From Cordylochernes scorpioides (Eukaryota; Arthropoda; Arachnida; Pseudoscorpiones; Chernetidae), in contig CP092863.1 of assembly GCA_030710605.1 (NCBI GenBank), positions 57,700,899 through 57,764,898 on the forward strand: a DNA stretch of 64,000 nucleotides. Direction: 5' to 3'. The position numbers were made by a program, and so were the translations under genes. The notes under the pieces are model-generated. The model had not been told where the DNA came from, did no database searches, and worked only from the letters and a program-made list of their open reading frames with translations. Every line of letters starts with the position of its first letter. Position 1 is the stretch's first letter. Below are positions 11,513 to 22,964 of the stretch, piece by piece.

Positions 11513-13139
11513 GTGAGTAGGTGTGAGACCGTGGACATATATATTCCTACCGGATATTATTTTATTGTAGGTTTCCTAAAAACTGAGCTCAAAATGACCC
11601 CATTATGGCTAGAATTTAAAATGGCTCTCAATCACGATTATTTTCTAACGGGAGTTTCTCTTTTGTTTGACTTTTATAATTTACTTTAATTAAAAACCAG
11701 TAATGATCTTTAGTTGCTTTCATGAAGATAAAATAGATGTTTTATTATAATACTGTGTATATCTTGTATATGAAATATTTCTTATAAGTTATATGTAGGA
11801 GAGAATGTATCCGGAATTTCTGCTACGTGGGGAAGGAAATATGTACCTCTATCAACACACAATATATTCTTCCATCATCCTGTGGCGACGTCATCCTCCA
11901 CGGCGTCCAATCTGGGAAATTGGATTGTTCGGTGTCCGAGATTAAATTCCCATTCGGAATCGATGTGAAAAAGATCTGTCCTTCTTTCGAATTAAAACAA
12001 ATTTCAAATTTCAACAAAATTCATATTAAACCTGTCCTTATTTTTCATCTATAAAATATCATTTATTTAGTATTTAATTTATATTCAATTCAAGATATAT
12101 ATTATATAAGGTGAATTATTTTTATTCAAAACGTATGTAATTACACTGATAATGCCTTTTTTCCGCCTCAAAAATCACAAATTCTACTTTTAAAAAGCTA
12201 ACACACACACGTACGATCAAATTTATCTTCCCAGGTGAAGTTATTTTTTAATATGTCTATTAAACATGTTAACATATATACGGTTGTACTTTACCTCCAT
12301 TCCTATTTAATTCTTTGCACATGTGTACGGCGAATACATCCACAAGGCCAACAATTATATTTGGAACGCCAGCATGTTTAACAATGAGGAATGGCAAGCC
12401 ACGCGGAGATCTTGTAATCTTGATTGTTGATCCAATATAAGCGTTTCCTTCCTAATATTCATTTTATATATATTTTTTGTTTTCTCAGTGTTTGTGTACT
12501 TTATACTCCCTGCATGTAAACTTCTTATATACACACCGTTTATTTATTTCGACCTCAATTTATATATGTAATGTATATGCTATTATCAAAAATAAATATG
12601 TCTGAGTATGATAAGTCAGATCTAGACTGCTTAAATTTATTAAACATACTGTTAAGTATTTTGTGTTATTTCTAAGAATGACTACCAGTCATTAAAATCC
12701 TAGAGAAAGATCATTATCAGCCCCTCTAATAATTTGGAACTTTTTATTTTCTAATTTGCAAATCTTAAAACTTAATAGGCTTTATTTACATATGAACATT
12801 TCTTAATACTTCTTTGACCTTATCTTCTTCAACTTAATCTCCTTTAAATTTAACGTTATCTTCGGCCACACACCTTACTCCGTCCTAATACTCGTACCTA
12901 CTCCTCGCCGCGTCCTAATACCTTCTCCTACTCTATTTCTCTATTTCATCTCAATTTGCAGGTGTTACATTCGAGCACAGCTCGCGAGTCACCTTGTCCA
13001 GATTATTTACACATGGCGAGTTGTAATGCTGGAGTGGCCCCCCGAACCTTACAGGAGGGCAGTTGTTGGGTGTTTGGCTGTCAGCTAGCCATTGGGTCCA
13101 GGTCGTCGGATTCGATGGCTGAGGTCACCTTGATTTTGA

Positions 13140-13530
13140 ACAATTTCATGTATAGTTGGATTTGATGATTTTTGAAATTACGAGAATAGTCTTGTCGCAG
13201 AGTCTTGATAAATCTATTCTATATTAGGCTGGTTGAGATCATCTTTGAGAATTTTGTTTGAAAGATTGAATGGGGCTCCTATAATGGTTCGTAAGCAAAT
13301 CCTCATGAAGGCATCTATTCTTTTTTTATCCGTAGGTGTGATATATTTGCCCCAGACTGGTAGTGCGTACGTGATGATGGGTAAAATACAGGTTTTGTAC
13401 AACGTGAATTTATGCTTAGTTGTTAAATTACTTTTAAAATTAAGCAGGCTTGATAGAGACATTTTGGCTAACTTTGCCTTTCTTATGGTGTTTTGGACAT
13501 GTAGGTTAAATTTTAATTTCCTACTCCGAT
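13140..13530 (-). pseudogene. Jockey/I-type LINE ORF2 C-terminal fragment
   Basis: Read on the minus strand from about 13530, the frame gives FNLHVQNTIRKAKLAKMSL, then KFTLYKTCILPIITYALPVW and RICLRTIIGAPFNLSN, ending with a stop near 13214. The pattern L-Y-K-x(2-3)-L-P-I-x-T-Y-x2-x-V-W-G followed by CLRTIxGAPxxxxN is the conserved region after the reverse transcriptase palm in Jockey-like LINEs. The palm, endonuclease and ORF1 are missing, so this is a dead piece lying antisense in intron 1 of the PH gene. Confidence 0.7.
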
Positions 13531-13905
13531 CTATATACTATTATTGTGCCTTCTACAAGCTTCGGTAAGCTTTTTAAGGCATAAATCATAGTTAGGTGTC
13601 TCCGAGCAACCCGCCGCAGAGGAGGGCCAAGGAGAGGGCTGGAGAGGCGACGGCAAGGCCGTGGGCGCCCCGGGGGAGAGGAGGGCTAGTGCACGCCGTT
13701 TTGAGGGAACCAAGGCAGCGCCGAGCACAACTCCGGCACTGAAGGCTTCAAAAATAGGGGATCATCAGAGATCAAAGGTCTGGCTTTTACCTTTCGACCT
13801 CCCGAAGGAAGTATCCTACTCCGATCTATGATGACAATTATTCCGCCTTCTACATGCTATCAGGTTAGCATTCTAAGGCTCAACCTACTCCGATCTACCT
13901 TCCTT
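13520..13905 (+). repeat. Short repeat (cctactccgatcta) split by a GC-rich patch
   Basis: The unit ctactccgatctat ... attccgccttctacatgct occurs at about 13522, 13816 and, shorter, 13888. Between the first two lies a 200-bp GC-rich patch (13600-13800) with an open + frame, containing gaggagggccaaggagaggg and gccccgggggagagg. It could be part of an exon or of a repeat. An acceptor at catagttag (about 13586) keeps the PH-gene frame, but I found no donor in a compatible phase, so it is not called as an exon. Confidence 0.35.
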
Positions 13906-14464
13906 TAAATAGTCGAAAACAGTCACGTGGGCGCACTATGTGAAGTACTCTGCGGCGCATCCCGTGTTGCACGCCATCTAGAGCCGATTTCCTCAACCAT
14001 TCTTAACACATACCATACGAACTTGTAAATATTTTCTCTTAAAATACCTTACGCTTTTCTGAAAATGGTTTCTGTATTTAAATTGAAAACAACTAATTAT
14101 ATATAACAAAAGTTCTTCCGAGTTTACTAACTTTTTTACGGTTATCAATGCTCTCAATTAGGCCAGTATAAGGGATATTAAACTCATGAATTTGCGTCTA
14201 TTAATTGATTTTTAATGTAAATAAAGATATTTTCAGAGAAGCCTGAGATAATTTATAGTAAATTTATAAATACAGATAAAAATATTAATTTTGAATAATT
14301 TAACTTTTACTTGATTAAAATGCCTATTTTCATACAACATCAAATGTGTAAATAAAGACAAATTTTAATGTACCATATTATAAAAATATAGAAAAATTTA
14401 AAGTGTTATTTTTCTACTAAGGCAACCGCATGCATATACGGGTATATAGAGAAATAATATTTTT

Positions 14465-14465
<1 letters not shown>

Positions 14466-14500
<35 letters not shown>
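14466..14500. repeat. (TA)n microsatellite
   Basis: Uninterrupted TA dinucleotides about 35 bp long in the intron. No inserted element at this tract. Confidence 0.85.
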
Positions 14501-14504
<4 letters not shown>

Positions 14505-16601
14505 CATATCTTGCATCAAACTTGATATAATTCATCAATGTATCAATCATCACTGATTATATAAAGGTCTCATTGAAGTTTGTGGTCTTTGCTGCCAGAA
14601 TCTTTACACGAGGCAACAATTATTTATAATTTTACTTATTTCAATAACACGTGGTTCAGGCCATAATAATGATGGTGAATAGTTAGAGACTGAAATTTGC
14701 TTAAAATGCTCCAAATATTTGCATATGTGGGAGGCAATTTTTCACTTCAAAGTTGCGAGACCTGGTTTTAGTTACAACACAGTGGTTTTGTGCGAGAATA
14801 GGTGGCAATTGAAACAGAAAAATGTTCACTGAGGGCTCGGGTCGTGGTTAACGAAAATAGACGGGATAAACCATTCATCCGTCAATTAATAGTATAGTTA
14901 TATATTGTACTAATTATGTATAGCAAATCTGCCTTTGCCGGTCCCAAGCCCGGAGGAAAAAGGAGGAGGGGGAACAGTAACAAGCTCACTAAAAAACCTG
15001 GGTTCAGCTGGCCCGGCTGATAGTACCTTGTAAGGGCTCCTAATCTAGGGATACGCCATGTTAGGAGCGGCTGCACATGGAGTCTGTTCCTCATGTCAGA
15101 GGCGGCCATTTATTTTAGAGCTAAGTCGGCCGGCCAATGTGTGGTGCTCTCAGTCTTAATGACAAAGGCAGACGCATTCTACTTCACCCAGTCATGGTGG
15201 TTGTCAAACTAATATGATTGAGTAGAGATAAGAAAGAAGAAAAAGATTGTGTATAGCATCTTCGCCATTTTTATAAGAAATAAATATATTTATTTTAATA
15301 GTACAACAGTAATAAAGGCTGGCTACACTTTCAATAACTTTCAGAAAATAACTTGTAGCACATGGAGAGTCATTTTAGTGGTCACTGGCCGTAATTGAAG
15401 AGTTGTTCGCTATTTAGTGCATTATTATCCTCATCAACACGTAATCATACTGCGCAAATTTTTAGCCCTCAATCAAGTGCTCTCCTTATTAACTGTGGCA
15501 ATGTGAAATTGGAAAATAGGTCAGTTATAAGCAAAAATACGTTAATACCGTTGCCCATAGTCATATATTTTAATAGGATTGAACAATTCCCGATATTTTT
15601 TCTATCTCTCCTTACAATGGCGTATATCAAATCAAACTTCTCTGTGACGATTATACATTTGCTGATTTATTTATTGCCGTCATCCCGATTAAGACAAATT
15701 CAATCAATCTTGATTCGTTGTCTTGAAGAGCTTTCGATGGTCCTTTGGAACACCTTCAAGGACTTCATTAGTCACTCAGAAAAAGATGGTGACCACGACA
15801 TTAGGATTGATGACCCCCCTTAAGATTCTATCGTCAGAGAATTCCTATATAGCATGGCCGAATTTGACCATCCCGAACTGATAGTTTTTCCCAAATTCAT
15901 TTCCTTTTGAGTAGTCAGCAGGATTACTGATAGTCACAGACCCGTCCTGAAAAGATCCGTTCAGGATGTACGTCACAGAATTCAGTACCCTGTCTTCTGA
16001 CAATTTGCAATAAACCATTGTGTTCACACACCAACATCAAGAGATATTCTCTTTGCGCCACTTCATTGACATGACAACCGTCCCCTTTTCTCTCCATCCC
16101 AAACGAGAAATGTTCCGAGGACTCCAGTGACCCAATTTGGATCATCCAACAGAATTATTCGCCACGACCCAAGTCATCATTCCTCAAACATTCATTCTTT
16201 TTCATCCCTGAGCACCTTTTCAACACCCCTTTTCTTAGGTTCCCTATGGAAAGTTCGATACATAGGAGGATTCTCAGCCCATAATAAATCCACCAACACT
16301 CCAGCGCGGGAGATCCTCTTACGCACAGAACATTCCCACAAACAGATACACAGTCTTAGCCACATCACACAGGTTCGTATCCTGCCACATTTAAAACATT
16401 TAAAACTTTACTATCTAATGTATTATATATCTTATTTATTGTTGTTTTCATTTATAATGGTATATATTTTAGTATAATATCACACAAATTTTTAAATTTT
16501 CGTACCATAGAATCAGAATTCAATTTATAAAATTGCCTCCCAATCTCAACTAAATAATTTTAAAATCATTTTAAATTTATTTATCCCACACAGGTTCCAT
16601 C

Positions 16602-16842
16602 TGTCATAATTTGTATAATACCCAAAATGTATAATTTATTTTCACCATAATTAGTACGTTAAAATGTAAATACAAATCAATCCATTTAATAATCTGTACA
16701 AAATAAAGGTGGGAGCCAGCGCGCGCGGGCGAAGGCCACGCCTCCGCCGCGTGCGCGCGCCGGCTCACGAGTGTCGAACAAGTTCTTTTTTGACGCATAC
16801 ATGCACAACGGTCGCGCCCTTCCATTCGACCACGACAGCTAC

Positions 16843-16846
<4 letters not shown>
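16602..16846 (-). repeat. CpG-rich solo LTR-like element (245 bp)
   Basis: Minus strand: starts TGTCGTAGCTGTCGTGGTC after a (TA)n tract and ends CAAATTATGACA. The TGT...ACA termini fit an LTR. A second copy lies in the opposite direction at 54225-54468. The middle is packed with CpG (gcgcgcgcgggcgaaggcc and similar), very unlike the surroundings. No matching target duplication on the far side, so LTR status is inferred from the termini and the second copy. Confidence 0.5.
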
Positions 16847-16879
<33 letters not shown>

Positions 16880-17185
16880 AATTAAATAGTTAATAAGGTA
16901 AAATTTGAGATATTTCTATTAAATAACTTTGAATATCATATCTTGTGTGTGTGATAGATTTTATGTGAATTTTCTTTTGTTTCTCGCAGTCGCGACTCAT
17001 TTTGAGAAATTATTGATAACTAAAAATATGCTTGTTTATCGTATTTATTTAAATCGTTGAATATATGAAAAATATGGAAAACAAATATATGAAAAGCAAA
17101 TATCTGAAAAGAAAAATTATTTATTAAAGAAAAAAGAGATGAAAAAATTAAGAGAATCTCTCGTTATTATATATCTCCCTAGTTT

Positions 17186-17345
17186 TTTTGACAAAAAGTA
17201 ATCTATTGACCATCGCCTCAAACTAGAGGCCTCGGATCGGCGACAAAGCCACCACACCAGCTTTGATAAACTGAGAAGCGCCCACCTGGAGAACATGGTT
17301 TCGGGCTATAGCCCATGAAGTTGACTAATGAAATCCTCCGCGCCG
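17186..17345 (-). mobile_element. Decayed hammerhead repeat, family 1
   Basis: Shares ctattgaccatcgcc, then gcctcggatcggcgac, aagccaccacaccagc and cctggagaacatggtttcg with the copies at 43.4 and 52.6 kb. On the minus strand stem II (GGGC/GCCC) and GAAACCATG survive, but the CTGANGA box is destroyed by the change and deletion at about 17312-17325. The ribozyme should be inactive. Confidence 0.6.
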
Positions 17346-18276
17346 AGGCATGGATCAACTTGGCTATTTACATATTAACAAAATGGCGGGGTACGAGAAA
17401 AAAAAAACAGCAACGCAACGAACTAATTATAGTTTGAAGTGGCAGCAGATCTAGATCTCTGGGTTTCCAACTTTACAAAGCTTTCTATCAGAAAAAAAAC
17501 CTATTTATAGACAATAAAGTATATTTACAATATAAATTTATAATAAATATTTTTAAAATATGTTATAATAAAAAATAATAAATTAATTTTTGAGGAGAAA
17601 GATATTCATTTGTAAAAGAGGCATTTTTCCTTTGTAAAATATACATTTATAAACACTGCATTTTGAAGGGTTTCAGTACAAAGGTCTTTGGCTAGGCCGC
17701 ACTTGGATGCCTTTTACAAAGAGAAAGTGTATCTATACATGTTTTCTTCTATTAACTCTGAATATTATATTCCTTTCAAGTTAAAATGTATTTTGTTGCA
17801 AAAAAAAATCATTTTTTTGCCATTTCACTAGCTAAATACCTCTTGCAGATTCAACCTAAATTTATAGCCCAGTTAGCAGGATTGATTTTGTTCGATTTTA
17901 TCAATGCTCAAATTTTGGCATATACGCCGGTTTGACTTTCCATCGATTGAGAGATTTGTTCGCAGCTTCTATTTGCTCTCAACTATGTTTTCTCTGAAGG
18001 TGCTTGTTGGTGTTTTAAAAGGTAACTTACTCGATGGCCATGTCAACTGCAATCAATCAAATTGAATATACAGACAATTTAGTCTAAGCACTACTCTACA
18101 AGAGCAGAGCCTCAAACCGTGACATGATTTAAAATATTATTTTATGTTTGTAGAGGCAATCTTGTTTGAAAAAAGTAAACTAAATATTTAAATTATTTTT
18201 ATTTCGAGACAAAACGACTCATTAACAGAGGTAATTCAGTGTAAACCAAGCAGTCCAGATCCGTGGTGGTGTCCAG

Positions 18277-18412
18277 GAATGTTCCAACTCCACGGGTACC
18301 GGGTCCAAAGCTGCACCGTGTCCGGGAAGAAGAACACGTTCGAGGCCGTCCCTCCCGAGCCGCGCCTTCGACATCTCTACTTCCTCGCGGACACCGATAC
18401 TGACAAGAAACG
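18277..18412 (+). CDS. PH-domain protein, exon for the middle of the PH domain
   Basis: The acceptor gtgtccag|GAATG supplies GA to the single G left by the previous exon, giving a Gly codon and a continuous reading ...[20 protein letters not shown]. It continues [17 protein letters not shown] and [13 protein letters not shown]. These are strands 4-7 of a PH fold; the KKNTFE and LYFLAD steps are typical. The exon ends AAACG|GCAAGT, a well-formed GC-type donor, leaving two bases. The next exon supplies A, making an Arg codon. Phase agreement at both ends is strong evidence that these are real exons. GC content is far above the surroundings. Confidence 0.78.
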
Positions 18413-18491
18413 GCAAGTACTTCCCAACCTGTCAGGCTGTAAAACTTGATAATAAGACCATTAGTAAGATAATAAACTTTTTCTTTTCCCA

Positions 18492-18728
18492 ACCTACAAT
18501 GCCGTAGCACCTTCCTGAGACGACATTCTATGGTCAACTATCCTCTCTTGTCCAGCCTAACATATGCAACACCTCCCTAAGACTACATTCTATGTGCGAC
18601 TAATTTCTCTGGCTCAACCTATCGTATTGTAACCCCTACCTAAGACGACTTCTATGGGCCACTATCCTCTTTTGCAGAATCTATCATACTCTCTCACCGC
18701 CTTAAAACGACATTCTATGAGGCAACCC
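18492..18728 (+). repeat. Minisatellite, about 63-bp unit, four diverged copies
   Basis: Units begin near 18492, 18555, 18617 and 18680. Each has the core acgacattctatgg (variants agactacattctatgtg, acgacttctatggg), followed in the first three by a tatcctct-like segment. It lies about 80 bp downstream of the exon's GC donor. Confidence 0.65.
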
Positions 18729-19715
18729 CCTTCAAAGTTGCCCAATTTTCTATTAACACCAACATTTCAATTTCACTGAATTTTCTGAATTCACCACTTG
18801 GAATTGAAATATAAAGTGATATATTGTGTCGCATAGAAAATAAGAAAATAATTGAACATAACGACAGTCACATAAATATTCCATATCAACAACATCTATA
18901 AGATATAAGTGCATAAAGTTATTAGTACTCTTTTTTTATTTACATAAATAGTTGTGAGACAAGACAGGAAGTTACTACGATATATAGAACTGTAAGGTAT
19001 AGACATTTTTCAAATTCATTTCTCATATTTTTTTCCCATGATGCATAATTGAAAACAAAGTGTGAAATATTATTTTTTCAATAAACAAATTAGTGAAAAT
19101 ATAAACCTTCATTTTTATATACCTATTTATATTTCAAAAATCTCTATAGAATAAAAATACCTAAAAAATCACATATATATTCAACATATATTATAGACTG
19201 CATTTCAGATTAAAAACACAAAAAGGAATGAATATTCAATACACAAAATAAAAGGTAGCCCTATACAGAAAAAAATATTTTTTATTGAATTCTTTTCTCA
19301 ATGAAAAAAAAAAAGTTACAAGAAGAAATAATGCAGGATGAATTCTATGAATATAAAAAGTTTAATAAAAAAGCATTCAAAGAGGGCTTAGGGCGGGGGT
19401 TACAAGCTATATTTGCTCAGAGGAGGGCCCACAAAGTAGATAATGGAAGATTTTAAGATAGTTTGTGAAAAGATGGGGAGGTAAGAGTGAACTATATAAT
19501 CACATTTATATCTAGTTGCACTGTTATTTCTAGAATGGGGCTAACACAATTATTTTATTAAATATTTTTAAAAAGATATAATAAGGAATTTTGGAGGTAT
19601 ATACATTCTTATTTTCAGTAAAATAAAATATAGATAAACTATTTTTAAAACAATCGCATTTTTTACAATTGATAAAAAATTATAACATTCCACTGTATTA
19701 TTATATAATGAAATA

Positions 19716-20018
19716 AAGGTCGCCTATCCTGTCAAAATAGACGTTAAAACTAAGCATCCTCTGTTCACCGTCTCCTCATATTAACGGACTCAGGTGACAA
19801 AGCCACAACACCAGCTTTGTAAAACTAAAAACCGTTCACCTAAAGACCATGGTTTCGAGCTGATGGCTCTCTTCAGCTTAGGGCGGATTTTATTCCATGA
19901 GATCCACAAAGGATAAAATGGAATCTTCACAATCTTCTCAAGAGGTGTTTAGCTGGCAAAGTGGCTAGGCCAAATCTATGGGCAAAATATAGATGGAAAT
20001 TTCCTCCCAGTAAAATTC
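19716..20018 (-). mobile_element. Hammerhead repeat, family 1 (one monomer)
   Basis: Same order of blocks as at 52.6 kb: gtcgcctatcctgtcaaaat, gacaaagccacaacaccagc, a ribozyme, attttattccatgagatcc, agaggtgttt, gctggcaaagtggctaggcc, atagatggaaatttcctccc. About one unit long (the full unit is about 319 bp). Diverged from the 52.6-kb copy, yet the ribozyme remains foldable. Confidence 0.75.
19839..19882 (-). ncRNA. Hammerhead ribozyme motif (family 1)
   Basis: Minus strand reading: stem I CCTAAG / TTTAGG, core CTGAAGA, stem II GAGC-CATCA-GCTC, GAAA, stem III ACC-AT-GGT, cleavage after GTC. Compared with the GGGC/GCCC stem II of most other copies, both sides changed together (GAGC/GCTC). Stem I also keeps pairing through a GU pair. 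Confidence 0.82.
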
Positions 20019-21170
20019 TTATCTATACTGTATTGTTAGTAATGTGAATGTATATGCCCCCCTGACTCACAATAACCAGACTTATATGTGCAGGCAGTCT
20101 TTGTTGAGACATATGTTTTGTAAACAAACTTTATGTATTATAAAGTTAAATAATGCACAAATTTATAAATATCAATGAAATTCTGTAATATACATAAACA
20201 GTTTCTAATTATAAAATATATCATTAAAATATATATTTAAATCACTTTAGGAGCTTGGTTATATTACTCAAATAGTTATTTCAGACTCGAGGCACATCTT
20301 GAATCTAAAAGATATTTTATTACCAATATTACAAAGAGAGCACGCGGTTTATAGTTATCAAGGTTTAACCTGTAGACAACCATAAGACTGTGTTAGAAAC
20401 TTTCTTAATTGCTATTTACAAATAAAAATATTTCAATTCATATATAAATATACGGAACTTATGTTAATTCGAATAATATAAAATATAGATATTATTTCAT
20501 GAGGTTCTTTTAAATTGAGACGAAACTTTCAATTCCGACACACTCAATAGAAGAGTAGTCTTGATAAAGATCGCTTGTCCAAATATTGCACTAAAATATT
20601 TCGCCTGAATCTACGAGATCTTCGAGATTCATCTTATAAAACAGAAGTATAGGTTCTATGGATTGAATTCTATAAAATATTGATGAAGAGAAGTAACATC
20701 AATTCCTTGCTTCAACACACTGCATTGGTCTGCATTTGAAACCTCATCCTAGAAGGCAGTGCACCAAAATAGCAAATACCTATTAATGAATATTACTACC
20801 ATTGATTTCCTTATCAAATCTGCATATGCTCTGAATTCCATCAGATCGATGACCCATGTGTTTGCAAATTGTGGCAGCGGAAACCTGTGCTATTGTAATA
20901 ATATTCAGTAGCACTATCAAGGGATATTTGGTACTTTTTTCACTATTATATTTTATTGTATGAATTTGTGAATAATAATCTTATTTTCAACCTTCGTGTT
21001 GTAATCCAAATTAATTTTATTCTCCTTGTGTGTGGATGTTCTCACGAAAATAAATATTTCTAAGCTCTATGTTTTAGAATATTTTCAAAAATATAGTCGC
21101 TAAATGAATACACCGGGAGATATGCTGATGTGCAAAAGTAAAGAAAAAACGGACAATTTTGATTTTTTTT

Positions 21171-21176
21171 ATCCAA

Positions 21177-21239
<63 letters not shown>
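21171..21239. repeat. Poly-A followed by (TA)n
   Basis: About 20 A residues run directly into about 45 bp of TA, ending gtgtg. This may be the tail of a retroposed sequence, but nothing adjacent is recognised. Confidence 0.7.
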
Positions 21240-21244
<5 letters not shown>

Positions 21245-21298
21245 AAAATTTTACTCAAATATATATGTTTATAGCAATATTCACATACTAAGGTTATA

Positions 21299-21660
21299 TA
21301 TCAGGTTGTCCCATAAATAATGGCCGTTTGGAAGCTACCAATTAAAGACACCATATCTAAGACAAAAAATAGTTTATTTAAACAAAATAAGCACCATTAG
21401 AATCACAGCTTTTATGCCAACCTGATGGTAACAATTTTATGCCATTTTCATAAAAGTCTGGTTATCTTGAGGCCAAAAAATTATTCGTTTCCATGAAAAT
21501 AATTATCCAAACGCTTGAAAAAATGTAAATCAGTAGGGGACAGATCAGGTGGATAAGGAAGGTGAGCTAGACCTTCATAACCTAATTGAGCAATTTTTTG
21601 TTGGGTCGTAAATAAAGAGTGTGGCCGTGCGTTATCGTGAAGCAGAATCGTGTTACCAAA
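21299..21660 (-). pseudogene. Mariner transposase 3' part with terminal repeat
   Basis: Minus strand from about 21660: ILLHDNARPHSLFT, then LPYPPDLSPTDLHFFKRLDN. These hold the second and third catalytic Asp regions of a mariner DD34D transposase. The frame then hits a stop and shifts, after which DFYENGIKLL and KSCDSNGAYF mark the C-terminus. The element ends at 21302 with CAGGTTGTCCCATAAATAAT, a typical mariner terminal repeat preceded by TA. The 5' half and the other repeat are missing. Non-functional. Confidence 0.78.
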
Positions 21661-22815
21661 TTATTTATGTTATTTTTTCATTTCAAAAATGTGTTTCCAA
21701 AAACAGCCATTATTTTTGGGACCACCAGATATATATCCAGTGAGTTTTATTTATATATTGTACAAAAACATGGCTATTAAACATGAAATTGAAGATTTAT
21801 TTTCTTTATTGTGTGGTATATATTACTCTAGATTATAATATGTAATTCATATTAAAATTTATTTTAATTATTTTTCGGTAATTTCCAATTCCAAACCTAT
21901 CAGGCATCTAAATTGCGAATATTTACACCTTGTAAAACAATTTTAAATATTCGAAACTTTCAACGTTCTTTATAGCAAACCATTGGCTATTATATTATAA
22001 AATGGATATATATATATTAAATAATGTACCTTGAAAGGCACCTTTAATTATGTATCAGAATGATGCATTATGTTCAATATAAATGGTGAGATAAATAATG
22101 AACAACAGTTTTGACAAATTCAAACAAATTTTCAACCTATATAAAATGGTTTCGGGATATTTGTCAGGTAAAGCACAACATTTCTTTCTATTACATTTCT
22201 TAAATAAAGAAAAGATTACTGTTTTGTTCGAGTGATCTCCATTTTAACAAAACCTTGAACAGAAAATCATAAATAAGAACCATTAATCCACTTGTCGACT
22301 GTTGATTTTTAATCTGAGAGTGATATAAATAAACATTCTCTGGATTGTTGAATTAAAACTAAGAACAAAAATCATATTTATGAAAAGGCTAGGCGAATTA
22401 TAGATGATTAAAAGACCTCAGATCAAATAAATATTGATCCTTTCCTTATAAAAGCTAATAATTTACTCCATTCTTTCGTTGATAAAGGTAGTACGACAAT
22501 GGGTTTCTATTTCTATATTGACAACTGTAAACTTTCAAACTAGGCTTATCTTCTCGGTTCCGTTGAAGATCACCATAGTCTTGATATCTTGACAGTTATT
22601 AATTAACTAAATTATTTTCCCTTAAAAGGCTATCATTATTACCAGTTATAATATTAAGCTCTAAATATTCTATCATAATTTTTTATTAAGTCAAATATGT
22701 GTGTGTCATCAACCAAACATATAATATGAAAACATCATTTTTCTGCGCATTCATCTATTTGTTTGTATGGAGATTGTGCCACTTATAATTACCAAGAAGG
22801 GTCGGTGTGTTCTAG

Positions 22816-22858
22816 ATGGCTGGCCGCGCTCGAATACTCCATCGACCGCTGGTTCCAG
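22816..22858 (+). CDS. PH-domain protein, exon for the C-terminal helix
   Basis: 43-bp exon between tgttctag and gtcagc. Its first base completes the Arg codon begun by the previous exon. It then reads WLAALEYSIDRWFQ, the amphipathic C-terminal helix of a PH domain with its near-invariant Trp, directly after DTDKKR in the joined protein. It ends in phase 0 at a GT donor. Later exons would be downstream, but none was recognised before 27 kb. Very short, so its support comes from phase, splice signals and fit to the PH fold. Confidence 0.72.
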
Positions 22859-22964
22859 GTCAGCTGAGCTCTGTGATATAATAAATCTGCTCACTTTTGT
22901 ACTCAACTGTTGCAATTCGGCCTCTTTCTGTTTTTTTTTTTAATACAACACCTGTTTAGACTCC

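Larger units (their letters stand above)
11513..18276 (+). other. Intron 1 of the PH gene (6.76 kb, GT-AG)
   Basis: Donor gtgagt at 11513 and acceptor gtgtccag ending at 18276. Contents include a Jockey-like fragment, a short split repeat, a CpG-rich solo LTR, (TA)n tracts and a decayed hammerhead repeat. ORFs at 11827-12054, 15395-15823 and 16127-16477 lack recognisable domains and I do not support them. A GC-richer patch at 14930-15115 may be part of an unrecognised repeat. Confidence 0.6.
18413..22815 (+). other. Intron 2 of the PH gene (4.40 kb, GC-AG)
   Basis: Donor gcaagt at 18413 and acceptor tgttctag ending at 22815. No GT donor in phase is visible within a few bases. Contains a 63-bp minisatellite, a family-1 hammerhead repeat, a poly-A/(TA)n tract and a mariner fragment. 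The remaining sequence is AT-rich without recognised features. Confidence 0.6.

Noticed and set aside
12326-12430. GEYIHKANNYIWNASMFNNE-type reading as an extra PH exon
   Set aside because: PH exons 1 and 2 already join in phase without it, and it lacks an acceptor/donor pair that preserves the frame.
15395-15823. 142-codon plus-strand ORF as a gene
   Set aside because: No ATG at the given start, no domain, hydrophobic AT-rich composition; lies in an intron without splice or promoter support.
15845-16145. Minus-strand frames near 15.85-16.15 kb as an exon
   Set aside because: They look mildly protein-like but show no recognised domain, and two overlapping frames compete. Not strong enough to annotate.
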